Assembly (NCBI GenBank): GCA_021234155.1
Contig: JAJEKV010000075.1
Span: forward strand, 1,738,001-1,802,000
Reading direction: 5' to 3'
Length of the DNA stretch: 64,000 nt
From: Isoetes taiwanensis
Taxonomy: Eukaryota > Streptophyta > Lycopodiopsida > Isoetales > Isoetaceae
Both the position numbers and the translations under genes were made by a program. This document shows, piece after piece, positions 1 to 11,206 of the stretch; within the stretch, counting starts at the first letter, position 1; every line of letters begins with the position of its first letter. The notes under the pieces are model-generated. The model did not search any database. It saw only the letters and a list, made by a program, of their open reading frames with translations, and was not told where the DNA came from.

Positions 1-3000
1 TCCCCAATTGCATAAACAATGCCTTCCAGAATTTACTAGTAAACTTTGTATCACGATCAGATATAATAATCTTTGGCAACCCATGTAGCCTAAATATCTC
101 TTTGATAAAGAGCGTAGCCGCACTATAAGCCGTCAACTTATCCGAACAAGGAATAAAATGAGCGTGCTTAGTTAAACAATCAACAATTGTCCCAATGACA
201 GTGTTCTTGCGAGAACTGGGAGGAAGACCAACAATAAAATCCATAGTGATCTGTTCCCACTTTGCCTCCGGAATAGGCAAGGATAAAGGAACACCATGAG
301 GTTTTCTTGTTAAGCTTTCTTTATCCGTTGACAAGTAACACAATGCCGAATATGAACCAAAACATCTCTCCGCAATCCAGGCCAAATAAAGTATGGTTCA
401 AGCTTTGCCAAAGTTGCCCCCACGCCCCGATGACCCGCAGTAGGTGCATCATGGACTTCTTTAAGAATAAGTGATCGAAAATTCCGAACAATGCATAGCT
501 TTGGACCTTTATACAAGAACCCATTAACGATCTTATATCCATATGCATTGCTATTTTGAGCTAACAACCAAATATCCTTATAATCGTGGTCGGGTGGCAT
601 ACGATGGCTTCATTTCCTCCAAATGGTTGGATTGTGTTATAGAAAGAGAACAAACCGCATAACGCCTACCACTTAAAGCATCAGCTACAACATTCTCTTT
701 ACCGGACGATAATCTTTTGAGAAATCATATTGTTTGCATAAAAGCAACCCATTTCAACCTGCCTTTAGATAATATTTTCACGTGAAACAATGTGCCTAAT
801 GCTTTGGTGGTCAGTCAAAATATGAACTGTTGACCCTATAAGATAGTGTCGCCACACTTTCAAAGCATGAATGACAGCCAGAAATTCCTTATCATAAACA
901 CTATATCTACTTTTCGTGTCAGAAAACTTCCGACTTGTCATAAGCAATAGGATGACCATCCTGCATCAAAACCGCGCCCAAAGCCACACCACTTGCATCA
1001 ACACATAACAAGAAAGGTAGACCAAACTTTGGCAAACGCAGAACAGGAGGATTAACCATGGCATCCTTTAAAACTTGGAAAGCAAACTGATGATTATGAT
1101 TCCATTGGAAAGGAACATCTTTTCGTAGCAACAAATATAAATCTGAAGCTAAACGAGCAAAATTCTGTACAAACTTCCTATAATAACTGCATAAGCCCAG
1201 AAAAGAACGCAATGCAGCAACTGAAGTAGGTACATGCCAATCCACAATTGCTTGTACCTTACTGGGATCAACTTTAAGACCCTCAGCGCAAACAATATGA
1301 CCCAAATATTCAATTTCCGATTGGAAAAAGATACTTAAGAGTAATAGACTCTTCCCTCAACCGACGGAAAACCTCCCGCAAATGCAAGTAATGATCTTCC
1401 TCGGACTTACTAAAAACCAATATGTCATCAAAGAACACGACAACATAAACGCCATGCACATCTTCAAATATTCGCCCCATTAGCCTCGCAAAAGAAGCTG
1501 GCGCATTTGTAAGTCCAAATGGCATGACCAAAAACTCATAATGTCCAAAGGTTGTCCTAAACGCAGTCTTATGAACATCTTCAGGCGCAACCTTAAGTTG
1601 TCAATACCCTGACTTAAGATCAAGATGGCTAAAAACTGTGGCACCTTGGAGTTGATCAAACAAATCATCCGCCCTTGGTATAGGAAATCGATTCTTTATG
1701 GTTATCTTATTCAAAGCGCGATAATCTATACACATGCGCCAGGAATTATCTTTTTTCTTAACCAACAAGACAGGAGCACCAAAAGGTGAAGAACTATGGA
1801 TCAATCCAGCTTGAAGTAACTCATCAAGCTGGCGCCTAATCTCAACTTGTTGGCCATGCATTCTCCGATAAGGAGCTTGATTAGGAGGTTCTTTCCCAGG
1901 AAGAAGATCAATCCTGTGGTCCTCCAAACGTTGGGGTGGCAAAGTTTGTGGAATTTCATTTGAAAAGACATCATCAAAATAATGCAAAAAGATTGTTTGA
2001 CGCTCATTTAATGGGGATACATCTAACTTAGAACGCAAAACCACCAAATACACAAAATGAGTTTTCATTGCCAAACGTTTAAACTGTACAACAGAAACTG
2101 TTGGAATTGGGAAAACAATATCATCCTTCACAAACTTGAAGGTCTTTTTACCCCCTTCCAAGGATAACATAACAATACCTGCTTTCCAATCTATAAGAGG
2201 AATAATAGCCTTATGCCATGGCATGCCGAGAATAATATCCATACCTCCAAGGTCAGAAACCATGAAAGAACGTTTACAGATATATCCCTGCAATTGAAAT
2301 TCAACATCCTTGACCATAAATGAAGAAGGCGGAGGGGCAACATTCAAGAAAGCAGAAGATAATTCTACATCACTTGATAAAGGAATAGAAGTTAATTTTA
2401 GTTCTTTTACCAAGGGAGCAGAAATAAAATCAAACTCACTGCCCGGATCGAATAAGACATGTACTTTTTGATCTTGAATAGTAGCCCAAAATCGTAAGAG
2501 ACTACTATTCTCAACAGAATCCATATTCGATTTTTCCCAGACTGTAGCCACCTTCTTCCCTTTTCCATCTCCGCGAACAGAAGCTACTTTCTTACTTTTA
2601 TCCTCTTTCTTAGTCCCAGACTTAAGAATAGGTGTAGCTTCCTTTCTGTCCCCTTTCTTCTTTTCCAAATAAGTAGGGCATTCATAAAACTTATGGTCAG
2701 TTGAATAACAAACAAAACACTTATTCTCCCTCATCAACCGCTTTTTACGCGCTTGATAAGATTCCTTTGGCTCTTTGGCCCTAACAGGTTCATTATCTGC
2801 AACGTCTGTGTGCGGCCGTTTGAATGGCCCAGACCCGGGAGAAGATCCCATTGATTTATCACGAAAACCACTCGCCTCTTTCATAGAAACTTTGAGGCCA
2901 CGTTGAGCATTAATGGCTTCAGTAAGGGCCAAACCTTCCTCCTCTACTTTCTCTGCCATCTTACAGAGCTCACCAAAAGAAACATTGGCAACTTGCAGGT

Positions 3001-3643
3001 CGAGCTTTGCCCGTACCCAACGATGAACCCCACCCATGAGTTTTTCAGACTTCTCAGTATCATTTTTACTAAGCTGAAGTCCTTTCTTTAAAACTCGTGC
3101 AGCAAAGGCTCTAACAGTTTCCGTGTTTTGTTGGGTCAACTTATTCCATTCAGCGATAAGCCGCTCCCAATTATGACCCAAAAAACGATTTTTGATTTGC
3201 TTTTCAAATTCCGCAAAGGTAACAATAGGTTGATCGACTGGCTGGTTCTTCTGGATATCCAGCCACCAGTCCTTTGCAACCCCATCCAGATGACGCTCAG
3301 CAAAATATAACTGAGTGTCTTCGTCATCTTTAGTCTTAGCAAAATATGAATTCAAATCCCGAAGCCACGCGAAAAGTTCATCCGCATCATTAGTGGCAGC
3401 GGAATACTTTTTGAATTCAATTTTGACGTTGGCACCCGTTTTGATGCCACTACGTGGACGCCCTGCAGCTTGCTGCAACTGCGCCACCTGCGCTTGCAGC
3501 GAATCCAGTTCTTGCAGCTCCGCAATTCAAGCCTCGACAGCTGCAAGTTTTTCTCTCATGAGCGAATTATCATGCTCTAACTCAAAAAGTTTTTCCTTGA
3601 GCTCTTCATCTTCCAAGTTAACATTGGCAGGGGAACCGGCCAT
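1..3643 (-). pseudogene. Ty3/gypsy retrotransposon gag-pol, decayed and cut by the left edge
   Basis: Read on the minus strand from an ATG at 3643, the domains run Gag, zinc knuckle, protease, reverse transcriptase, RNase H, integrase, which is the Ty3/gypsy order. Gag starts with a coiled-coil-like segment. The CCHC knuckle (C-x2-C-x4-H-x4-C) lies near 2685-2730, the protease motif is a variant D-P-G-S near 2445, and the RT active site reads FFDDILVFS near 1420-1445. RNase H covers about 765-1100. The integrase zinc region (H-x-C-x2-C end) is at 310-480 and the integrase core runs off the window at base 1. A TGA interrupts gag near 3529, another lies in RT just after the SGY motif near 1609, and frameshifts follow near 1330, 960 and 600. 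The element is therefore non-functional as written. No 3' LTR is in the window. Confidence 0.93.
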
Positions 3644-3654
3644 CGAAACTTGTT

Positions 3655-3666
3655 GCTCTGATACCA
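3655..3666 (-). other. Retrotransposon primer-binding site (initiator Met tRNA)
   Basis: On the minus strand these 12 bases read TGGTATCAGAGC, the classic primer-binding site complementary to plant initiator tRNA-Met. It lies between the putative 5' LTR end (3673) and the gag ATG (3643), exactly where reverse transcription of a gypsy element would be primed. Confidence 0.9.
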
Positions 3667-3672
3667 CTAAAA

Positions 3673-4623
3673 TGGACTCTTGACGTGGCACGCTATCTCA
3701 CCACCCAACCACGAGCCCTCAGCTATGACACAGCTGCCCCAGAGCTCTCCCCCAAGCTACTATATAGCATGCACGCCCCCTTTGGTCCTTCTTTGGACCA
3801 AAGGCCCTCTTTGGACCCAAAAGCCCTTTTTGGACCAAAAGGCCCTCTTTGGACCAAAGGCCCAAAGACACGTCCTTGGCATATAGCAGCTATGTTTGTC
3901 TTCTAGCTCAATTCCAGTTTATCCTATAGCTCGCCAAGAAACCAGAAGTTCACCCATAGTAATGGGAACAGTATGCGCCTGATAGATTGTAGGAACCCAG
4001 TTCCGATGACATGGTAAACCCAGTTTTCGTATAAGGGGGATGCGCCCTAAGAGGGCAACTTCGGTAGTTTTGCATTGAATCGGATAGAATTAAGAAATTA
4101 CAAGACTTCTCACTAAACTATGCTCTGGAATCTTGAATCTGCCGACATTACAAAAACAAGATGCCAACTTGAAGATAAACAAGAGCTTCTTCTAGCAAAT
4201 CACTGTAGCACTTATTTACTCAAAACTCAAACAAGCAAAGCTTTTATACACCAGGGGACTCTTCCTTTGTCTCCTTGCACATCTTATTCGGTTCACTTAC
4301 AAAGTTGTATTTGTTTCACCTGCACTTTAATCCGGTTTACAAAGCTATATGACCAAAATAACATACATCACAACCTTGATTTTGAACCAAGGCAAATGGC
4401 CTTGAAGTACCCTGTTCCACTTGGCCGCCATAGTCTTCACCATCATCACGCCTGTATCCGCAATCTTCACCCTGTCCACCATAGCCAATGCACTTCACGC
4501 CATCGCCTGTGCACAGGAATAGAAATTGCAAAAAAATAAGGAGACCTTGCCACTGTAGAGAATTTGTGCCCGACCTAATTGTTTTTCAGATTATTGTATT
4601 ATAAATCAGATTATTGTATTACA
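3673..4623 (-). repeat. 5' LTR of the Ty3/gypsy element (outer edge tentative)
   Basis: The LTR must begin just right of the primer-binding site; the first plus-strand TG is at 3673 (CA on the element strand). A minus-strand TATA box, TATAAAAG, lies near 4238-4247 and would start transcription about 30 bp further toward gag. The outer end is not proven because the other LTR is outside the window. A candidate ends in ACA at 4621-4623, giving TGTAATAC as the LTR start on the element strand. Inside, 3781-3870 holds a short minisatellite, and 4587-4622 holds a doubled 'cagattattgtatta'. Confidence 0.6.
3781..3870. repeat. Minisatellite in the gypsy LTR (about 20-bp units)
   Basis: Variants of 'ctttggaccaaaggccct' repeat about four times with small length changes. 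Each unit is itself a partial dyad (ttggacc / ggccca). The block sits between the LTR end and its TATA box, in the transcribed R-U5 part. A diverged version is at about 29637-29715 in copy 2. Confidence 0.8.
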
Positions 4624-5786
4624 AAGGAGCAAGGTATAAATGCTATTCTGCGGCATTTGGCTAAAATTTAGGCTAGGTTTATTTTATGAGGGAAAATTTG
4701 CAAGAAATAAAAAAGTTCAACCACGCATAGATGAGATTCACAAAACAATTTAGTAGATACACGAAAGTACCTACATTTTTTTAAAGTAATTTTCTTACTT
4801 TAGCCAAACTTATGTAGTTCAACGTTTATAAACTTTTCAACTGAATTCCAAATTGGTGGGTTGGCTAATATTTGGATAGTTCTTTTAGAAACTTTAGCGA
4901 ATATATTAAGAATTAGAAGCCTTTCAAAAAGTACTAGGGAAAGTTCCAGTCGAGGAAATTCCACGAGGGAATTTCCTGAGGCGGCATCGTCAGACGAGGC
5001 AACGCCCAAGCGGGGAAGCCACAGTGCTGCCGAGTCTGGCGCGTCGCCGAGGGATATTCCCGAGGGAATATTTTGAGACAGGGAACTTTCCCTTACGTAA
5101 TAAACAGTTAGTCAAATTACGTGCAATACCTTGTTGCCACATATGGTTCCTCTCTCAGCTGTGGCGAGCAACGAATCTATTGCCATCGCCAGAGTTGGCT
5201 CTAGAAAACACAAAGCCTAGCAATAGAAGCTCACAGAGCAAAGCCCCATACCGCGGCACAGGAAGCTTAGATTTAGAGTATTATATGAACTTTTTATTGA
5301 AGCAAAACAGAGATAAAAGTTACTGCCTTGAAACAGGGCAAGAGCTAGGAAAGGAAACACAAAATGCTTTGATTCTAATCGGTTCTATTGGAAACATGGC
5401 TGGAAAAATGGCCCAACGAATTGCTCGCAAGCTCCTTTTAGCGCATTCATGTGACCAAGAATCTCTGTAGCTTATCGCTCGGAAAAAACTGGTAGAATAG
5501 AAGGCAGAAGAATGATGTTGATTCTTGTTCCTGCACTGTAAATTTCACAGATGAATCGTGTTCATCCTTGCTTCCATAGAGCATTTGTAAGCATTTAAGC
5601 AAAACGGGGGGGGAGGAGGAAGGGGGGGGGGCATGAATCTTCCTCTTCAAGGGCGATGGCAAAACCCTAAACGACGATGGCAATGGACTTCTAAACCTGG
5701 GGGAAACCTTGTGGACGCTTGAAACCATGTGGATTCAGATATTAGACTTGCAGAATACAAACGTCGGTGTACAGAATCCTACACCA
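4624..5786. other. Flank between gypsy LTR and MULE, with palindromes and G runs
   Basis: I see no supported gene here. Two imperfect palindromes stand out: GGAAATTCC-(acgag)-GGAATTTCC near 4953-4976, and a related GGATATTCC/GGAATATT pair near 5052-5073, separated by a GC-rich stretch. Poly-G runs interrupted by aggagg occur at 5606-5631. The reading frames at 5024-5470 and 5447-5728 match nothing I recognise and are probably chance. The 3' end of the MULE probably lies in this interval, but I found no terminal inverted repeat. Confidence 0.5.
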
Positions 5787-5867
5787 TTAACTTATCGGCT
5801 CTCGACAACTCTTTCGGTTATGCCCTGCTTTACTGCAACAACTGCAATGAAGAGGACGTTTTTCCTT

Positions 5868-5872
5868 GCCAT
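5868..5872. other. Target-site duplication, left copy (GCCAT)
   Basis: GCCAT here and at 8278-8282 flanks the gag-only LTR element exactly outside its TG and CA ends. Removing the element and one copy brings the two halves of the MULE frame together, which independently confirms both ends. Confidence 0.92.
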
Positions 5873-6589
5873 TGTTAGATTAATAGATAGACAATTTCTT
5901 AGCAAGGATGTAAAGTTCAATACAACTTTCACTCACAGTTGTAGACTAACATTTTTTTTTTCAATAATCAAATAAGTCTCAAACTTCAAGTACAAGAAAA
6001 TCTAGCACCAAGGAAGCCAAGTTGTGGTCACTAATTCTTTGGTGCAATTATGAACTTCACAACCCAATTTCAAGGCAATGATCAATCACTATTGACTATT
6101 AAGTTCAATAGTTACCACCTGGATATAGTCAATAATTATTTTAACCATTGAAATAACACTGTTCATTCAGCATTGACTTAAACACTATTTAACAGTTGAC
6201 CGAGCTCGCATTCACCCATTCCGGCATGCTTCGACCTCAACTTTTCTGTTCACAGTTACCTCGGCACCGTATACAACTGCTTATTCTTCCTATATAGCTT
6301 CAACCGACGGTTTCGGCTAGATCCAAGTACATTAGAATAGTATTTCAATCGGTTGCATATATCCCACATGCCAATAGCAGAAATATGGCCTTTTGGTCGA
6401 CCATTGAATTTGGCATTTTCCTTTTGCTAGAAATAATGTGAATAAGAACCTTTAAATTCAAACCTATTACCCTTAGCAACTTACATGGATCAACCTTCAA
6501 GAATATGCTTGCCTCAACTTTGTGTGCTGCCTCAGCTTCTAAGCCTGCAACTAATTAATGCATATAATATAACCTGATATACCTTCACA
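5873..6589 (-). repeat. 3' LTR of the gag-only element
   Basis: This repeat starts TGTTAGATTAAT and ends CCTTCACA on the plus strand. It differs from the other LTR by scattered substitutions and an about 20-bp indel near 6550. A minus-strand CTATATAG near 6291-6298 is a candidate TATA box, shared with the 5' LTR. The divergence shows the insertion is not recent. Confidence 0.9.
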
Positions 6590-6600
6590 TCCTCCTTCAT
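6590..6600 (-). other. Polypurine tract of the gag-only element
   Basis: The minus strand reads ATGAAGGAGGA directly before the TG of the 3' LTR. This is the expected place and composition for the plus-strand primer of an LTR retrotransposon, and it fixes the element's orientation. Confidence 0.85.
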
Positions 6601-6623
6601 GTTATATTTATATGCATCCTTTT

Positions 6624-7607
6624 CTATTTCAGATAATTAAATTTTCTTTCTGCCACCACATTCAAGCTAGGATTATTCCTTCCTCCTTTGATCTTGCCCT
6701 CAAAATATTTCTTATCTTTTCCTTTATTTCTTTTTGGACTTGGACACTTGTTTGCCATATGACCCTTTCCTTCACAGTTATAACAAACTATTTCTTTGTC
6801 TTGATTAGGACAATTTATCTTCAAATGTCCATAACTGTCACATTTAAAACATGGACCAATCTTCCCTTTATCATAAGATTTCTTACCTTTCTTACCAGCA
6901 TACAAAACTTCTGCCTCATCATCATCAGCATCTTTCCATTGCTCAAACTCAGTACGAATCATTTTGATGGCTTGTTCCTTGGACCTGGCAACATTTCTCA
7001 ACAGAGTAGCAAGTTGTGCATTATGAGATACAGCTCTAGATATAGCTAATAATTGATAATCCTCATTAAGAACAACCCCTGCACCCTCAAGATCAGCAAT
7101 GACGGACTCAAATTTCTCTAAGAATTCTGTAATGTTGTTTAACCTTCTTAGCTGTTTTTCCAACACATCTATTTAAGACGAGGATTTAATCTCATAATTT
7201 TCAACCATATATTTCCACATGTCTGCTGGAGATTTACCTCTTAGTTTCAATTTAATTACAGTACCAACCTTGTTGCTAATTATTGATTGAGCCTCCATAA
7301 TCTTTGTTTTCTCATCTGCACTTGTCCTCAAGGTTGTACCTCCACCAACACTTGCACTAGCATCTCCTCCTGCACTTGGAGATCCTGTCTGTGCATCACC
7401 TGCAACAGAGCTAGCACTGGCACTAGGTCCTCCTGTGCAATCACCACCAGAGCCCTCTATGCCTGCTCCTGCACCAGTTGTATCACATAAATACCACAAA
7501 TTTTCAAATTCCAATACCTCCTTTATGCTTTGTTTCCATAACTGAAAACCACTATTAATAGATAGACAATTCCTTAGCAAGGATGTAAAGTTCAATACAA
7601 CTTTCAC
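6624..7607 (-). pseudogene. Copia-type Gag with two CCHC zinc knuckles
   Basis: The N-terminal part (7607-7173) contains the copia-type segment F-Q-L-W-K-Q-S-I near 7530 and a long low-complexity Gly/Ala/Ser insert at about 7480-7330. A stop follows at 7173, and the frame resumes at 7166 with a helical capsid segment (about 7160-6960). Two nucleic-acid-binding knuckles then appear, CFKCDSYGHLKINC (about 6860-6815) and CYNCEGKGHMANKC (about 6785-6740). The ATG at 7607 and about 18 residues lie inside the 5' LTR, so this start is probably an accident of a deletion that fused LTR to gag. The protein would form a capsid-like particle and bind RNA; enzymes would have to come from another element. 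Confidence 0.88.
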
Positions 7608-8277
7608 TCACAGTTGTAGACTAACATTTTTTTTTTCAAATAAGTCTCAAACTTCAAGTACAAGAAAATCTAGCACCAAGGAAGCCAAGTTGTGGTCACT
7701 AATTCCTTGGTGCAATTATGAACTTCACAACCCAATTTCAAGGCAATGATCAATCACTATTGACTATTAAGTTCAATAGTTACCACCTAGATATAGTCAA
7801 TAATTATTTTAACTATTGAAATAACACTGTTCATTCAGTATTGACTTAAACACTGTTTAACAGTTGACCGAGCTCATATTCACCCATTCCGGCATGCTTC
7901 GACCTCAACTTTTCTGTTCACAGTTACCTCGGCACCGTATACAACTGCTTATTCTTCCTATATAGCTTCAACCGACGGTTTCGGCTAGATCCAAGTACCT
8001 TAGAATAGTATTTCAATCGGTTGCATATATCCCACATGCCAATAGCAGAAATATGGCCTTTTGGTCGACCATTGAATTTGGCATTTTCCTTTTGCTAGAA
8101 ATAATGTGAATAAGAACCTTTAAATTCAAACCTATTACCCTTAGCAACTTACATGGATCAACCTTCAAGAATATGCTTGCCTCAACTTTGTGTGCTTCCT
8201 CAGCTTCTAAGCCTGCATAATCTTATCATGCAACAGTGTTAATTAATGCATATAATATAACCTGATATACCTTCACA
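7554..8277 (-). repeat. 5' LTR of the gag-only element (3' end deleted)
   Basis: This LTR is nearly identical to 5873-6589. On the plus strand it ends CCTTCACA at 8277, followed by the GCCAT duplication. At its inner end the match stops at ATTAATAG (7554); the expected terminal TG side (CTAACA on the element strand) and the primer-binding site are missing, and coding sequence begins at once. Confidence 0.88.
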
Positions 8278-8282
8278 GCCAT
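8278..8282. other. Target-site duplication, right copy (GCCAT)
   Basis: This is the partner of 5868-5872. It abuts the CA end of the 5' LTR inside the codons of the MULE transposase after R-T-E-D. Confidence 0.92.
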
Positions 8283-9915
8283 TATCTTCTGTTCGAATTC
8301 TTCTCTTCCTTGGGCGTCTCGGAGGTCTACGTGTCTTTGGTGGGAGCAATTTCTCATCCCCTTCTTCTTCTTGCCACTGTTCTCTTAGAAGAAGAGGATG
8401 AATAATGTGAGAATATGTGTCACAGTATGCTCTCAATGTATATGCATGAATTGCATATGATTGGATACGATCTTTCTTGAATAAAATAGCCGCAATTACA
8501 TGTGAGCATGGTAATCCACTTACTTGCCACACATTGCAAGAGCAAACTCCTGTTTCCATGTTCACCACGTGACTAGACTTTTGTGACACAATCTCAAACT
8601 CATGATAGGTGGCAGAAATAATCCGATAATGCCTAGCACGTTCATATGCATTCTTGATTTGAAGTTCTGCACTAGCCACAAGCATATATGATCCTGCTTT
8701 TCTTCGGCAGCCTGTAGGTCAACTGGGCTTGTTCTCTACGTTCAAAGAACCATTTCATCAACTTCTGACGTATCAACTCCATCATTGGTAGAACAGGTAA
8801 TTCCCTAGCTTCAAGAATCCATGAATTGACTGATTCTGCAATGTTGGATGTAAGATGGTCATACCGGGATCCCTAAAGTGTGCATTTGACCAATGCATGG
8901 GTTGGGCCGTGTTAAGACGCCAAGTAGCAACTTCTGGTTTCGTAGCCCGCATTTCTGATATGGCAACATCAAAATCTGATATTGTTGATGCATAGACAGC
9001 TTTCCAAGCAATTTTATCAATTCCAAATTCTTGAATTCTTTCCTCATATTTTCAGATAAGTGACTCATACAATAAGCATGAGGAACATCTCCAAAAATAG
9101 TAGAGACACCTTCAATCAATCCCTTTTGCCTGTCAGATAAGAAGGTTATAGTGTTTGTTGCAGCAAGACTATCACGCAAGTTTTGAAGAAACCACAACCA
9201 GTTATTGTCATTTTCAGCAATAACAACACCAAAAGCAATCGAAAGCAATTGCCCAGCTGCATCTATACCTGTAGCGGTCATCAAGATACCCAAATATCTA
9301 TTTTTCAGATGCGTTCCATCCAAACCTATAACTTGCCTGCAATTGGCAAATGCAGAAATGCATGCTGCATATGATATGTACATGCGTGTAAACCTGTGAT
9401 CATCATCATGCTCCACCAAAACTAATTTGCCTAGATTACTGCGCATTATTTCACGGCAATACTTTTTCAATAAGGAATAACTTTCCTCCTGATTTCCGTT
9501 GATCCTCTCTACTGCTAATTCCTTTGCCTGCCATGCTCTCTTGTATGGCACAGTAATACCATCTTCACGCCTCAAATCACCAAGAATTGAAATTGGGCTA
9601 TAAGATTGGTCATCAGAAATCTTTTCCACAAACCGTGTTGCTATCCAATTTGCAGTCGCCTCTTTGTTTCCCAAATGCTTAGTGCCAACACAATTATGAT
9701 GTCCTGATAACTTTTTAATTGCACAACTAGGGCCATTACCTACAAGGGAAGCATGCAACTTCCATAGGCATCCTTGAATTTTGCACTTTACTGTGTACCT
9801 CTTCCTGTCGGATGCAATAATAGGGAGCTCTACCGCAGAGGAAATGCAAACATTCTTGACATGTGAACGAAGATCTTGCATGGAATCAAACTCCAATCCC
9901 ACTTCCAAATCCATA

Positions 9916-10437
9916 CTGCAATATGAAACAAACATTGATATAAACACATTGATTTCGACCTATCATTAAAATGTGATATATCTCCATATCTAATGAAAAT
10001 CAAAGAAGGCAAATCAGCTAAACATGGAACAGAGTGCATGTATGAACTTCTATATGGCAGAATGCCATTCAAAGGCATAAGTCATGAATTAACCCTGTTA
10101 AATGCAAAAGGGATTATGAAGGCTGTGCTTGCCAAAGATTCCAACATTTTGAGAGCTGAAAGAGAATAGAATTATGAAACAAATTGCTTACCTGGGGTCG
10201 AACAAAAGGAAGCTGAATTAGGGGCCCTTCTTCCTTGGTAAAATCCTGAATGTCTGATCTTAATCATGGAAGAAGATGCAATTTCGAAATTGAAAAGGCA
10301 CATTAGAACCTGAATTAGGAGTCTTTTTTCTTGATAAGATCATGAATGCCTTGATCAAAGGCATGGAAGAATAGATAACAGTCATGCAATTTCGAAATTG
10401 AAAAGGGAGATTTTTGTTCCTGTAGAAATAATAATAA
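9916..10437 (-). other. 5' leader region of the MULE, with a doubled about 100-bp block
   Basis: A splice acceptor precedes the transposase ATG. Further upstream, on the minus strand, CCCCAG|gtaagc near 10193 is a good splice donor, so a 5' leader exon probably lies around 10194-10240. A tandem duplication is visible: 'tgaattagg...aatttcgaaattgaaaagg' at about 10212-10300 recurs at about 10311-10407 with changes. No TIR was found before the Helitron begins at 10438. Confidence 0.5.
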
Positions 10438-10621
10438 TCCTATCCTCCTATATAATAAAAAAATAGCATGTCTGTCACGCCCTATCGACGGCCAAGAAAG
10501 CGCCATGTGGCATATCCTGAACCCTCGGATGTCGAAAACGTGTAAGCTTCAAAATTTGTAGGAAGCATTGAGAAGCTTCCTTTCGTTTCACCTTGCAAGT
10601 TCTGGAAGCCTCTTTGACTTC

Positions 10622-10630
10622 GTATAAAAA
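10622..10630 (+). promoter_or_regulatory. TATA box inside the Helitron
   Basis: GTATAAAAAG occurs in a GC-richer context, about 185 bp from the Helitron 5' end. It would start plus-strand transcription near 10655. The same box in copy 2 is degraded. Whether it drives the spliced frame further down is inference. Confidence 0.5.
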
Positions 10631-11206
10631 GGGGCAGGGCGAGTTATGCAAGGTTGCTAAAGTGTGGAACCAAAATTTGCTTCAGAGTGCTGATTCCGGA
10701 ACTTTAAAAACCATATTTTTTCTCTCTCTTTGCTCCCGCAACGAGCAGACACATAGGAGAAGAGTCGGTTTAAAGAGAAGGTTTTTTTTTGAAATGGGTG
10801 CTTTAGGGCGCTTAAGGTATATGTTCGATTTTTTCTGTTGCTTATGCTAGCAGCGTCTGTTCTGTGTCTGTTCTGATATAGATTTATCAGAGCGCCTCTT
10901 GATTTGGGATTGAAGATACGCGGTTGAGCTTGGTCATTTAAATTGAAGCTGTGCTTTATTGAAGATAAATGCAAAACAAAGATACATACTTGGTTTTTGT
11001 CAGAGAGTAGAAATGCTGAAATCTTTCCGAGCTTGCAGTATGAATCTGAATCCTGTTACTGGAAGCATTGACGTAGGTGTCAGACAGATTCCGTTGATAT
11101 TCAAGCAGAAGAGAGGTCACTAAAACTACTGTTTTTGGAATTTTTGTATCATCTGGGTCTTTCGGAAGCATGCCCATTTCTGTATATAGGAATTTTTGGG
11201 TGGTAA

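Larger units (their letters stand above)
5873..8277 (-). mobile_element. Gag-only LTR retrotransposon (TR-GAG-like) inserted in the MULE
   Basis: Two direct repeats of about 720 bp (5873-6589 and 7554-8277) flank about 965 bp that encode only a Gag protein. The plus-strand ends are TG and CA, and the element is bounded by the 5-bp duplication GCCAT. Immediately inside the left LTR, 6590-6600 reads as the polypurine tract ATGAAGGAGGA on the minus strand, so the element is transcribed right to left. No protease, RT or integrase is present, which places it with the non-autonomous elements called TR-GAG. The right LTR lacks its last bases and there is no recognisable primer-binding site, so it could not move again. 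Confidence 0.92.
5787..9915 (-). pseudogene. MuDR-like (MULE) transposase gene, split by an LTR element
   Basis: The transposase reads on the minus strand from ATG 9914, just after a splice acceptor (tgcag|T) at 9916. It has an N-terminal MuDR-type DNA-binding domain (about 9850-9600), then the MULE DDE domain with GLDGTHL (about 9320) and LSDRQKG (about 9125). A SWIM zinc finger follows (C-x-C...C-x-H, near 8510-8560). The reading then hits a retrotransposon at 8277. The missing C-terminal CCHC knuckle (CSCC...GHNR...C) lies on the other side of that insertion at 5867-5790, in the correct frame, ending in TAA at 5787-5789. Frameshifts near 9040, 8860 and 8690 show decay. I infer an originally autonomous Mutator-like element. 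No terminal inverted repeats were identified. Confidence 0.9.

Noticed and set aside
3315-3683. Plus-strand 122-codon frame rich in Ser
   Set aside because: It is antisense to the Gag region and its composition is the mirror of the gag coding sequence.
4120-4539. Plus-strand 139-codon frame
   Set aside because: It lies across the LTR and its TATA box on the opposite strand, with no motif or splice evidence.
5606-5631. G-run considered as a G-quadruplex or telomere-like motif
   Set aside because: Copy 2 differs in run lengths, so the exact sequence is unreliable; no TTTAGGG units are present.
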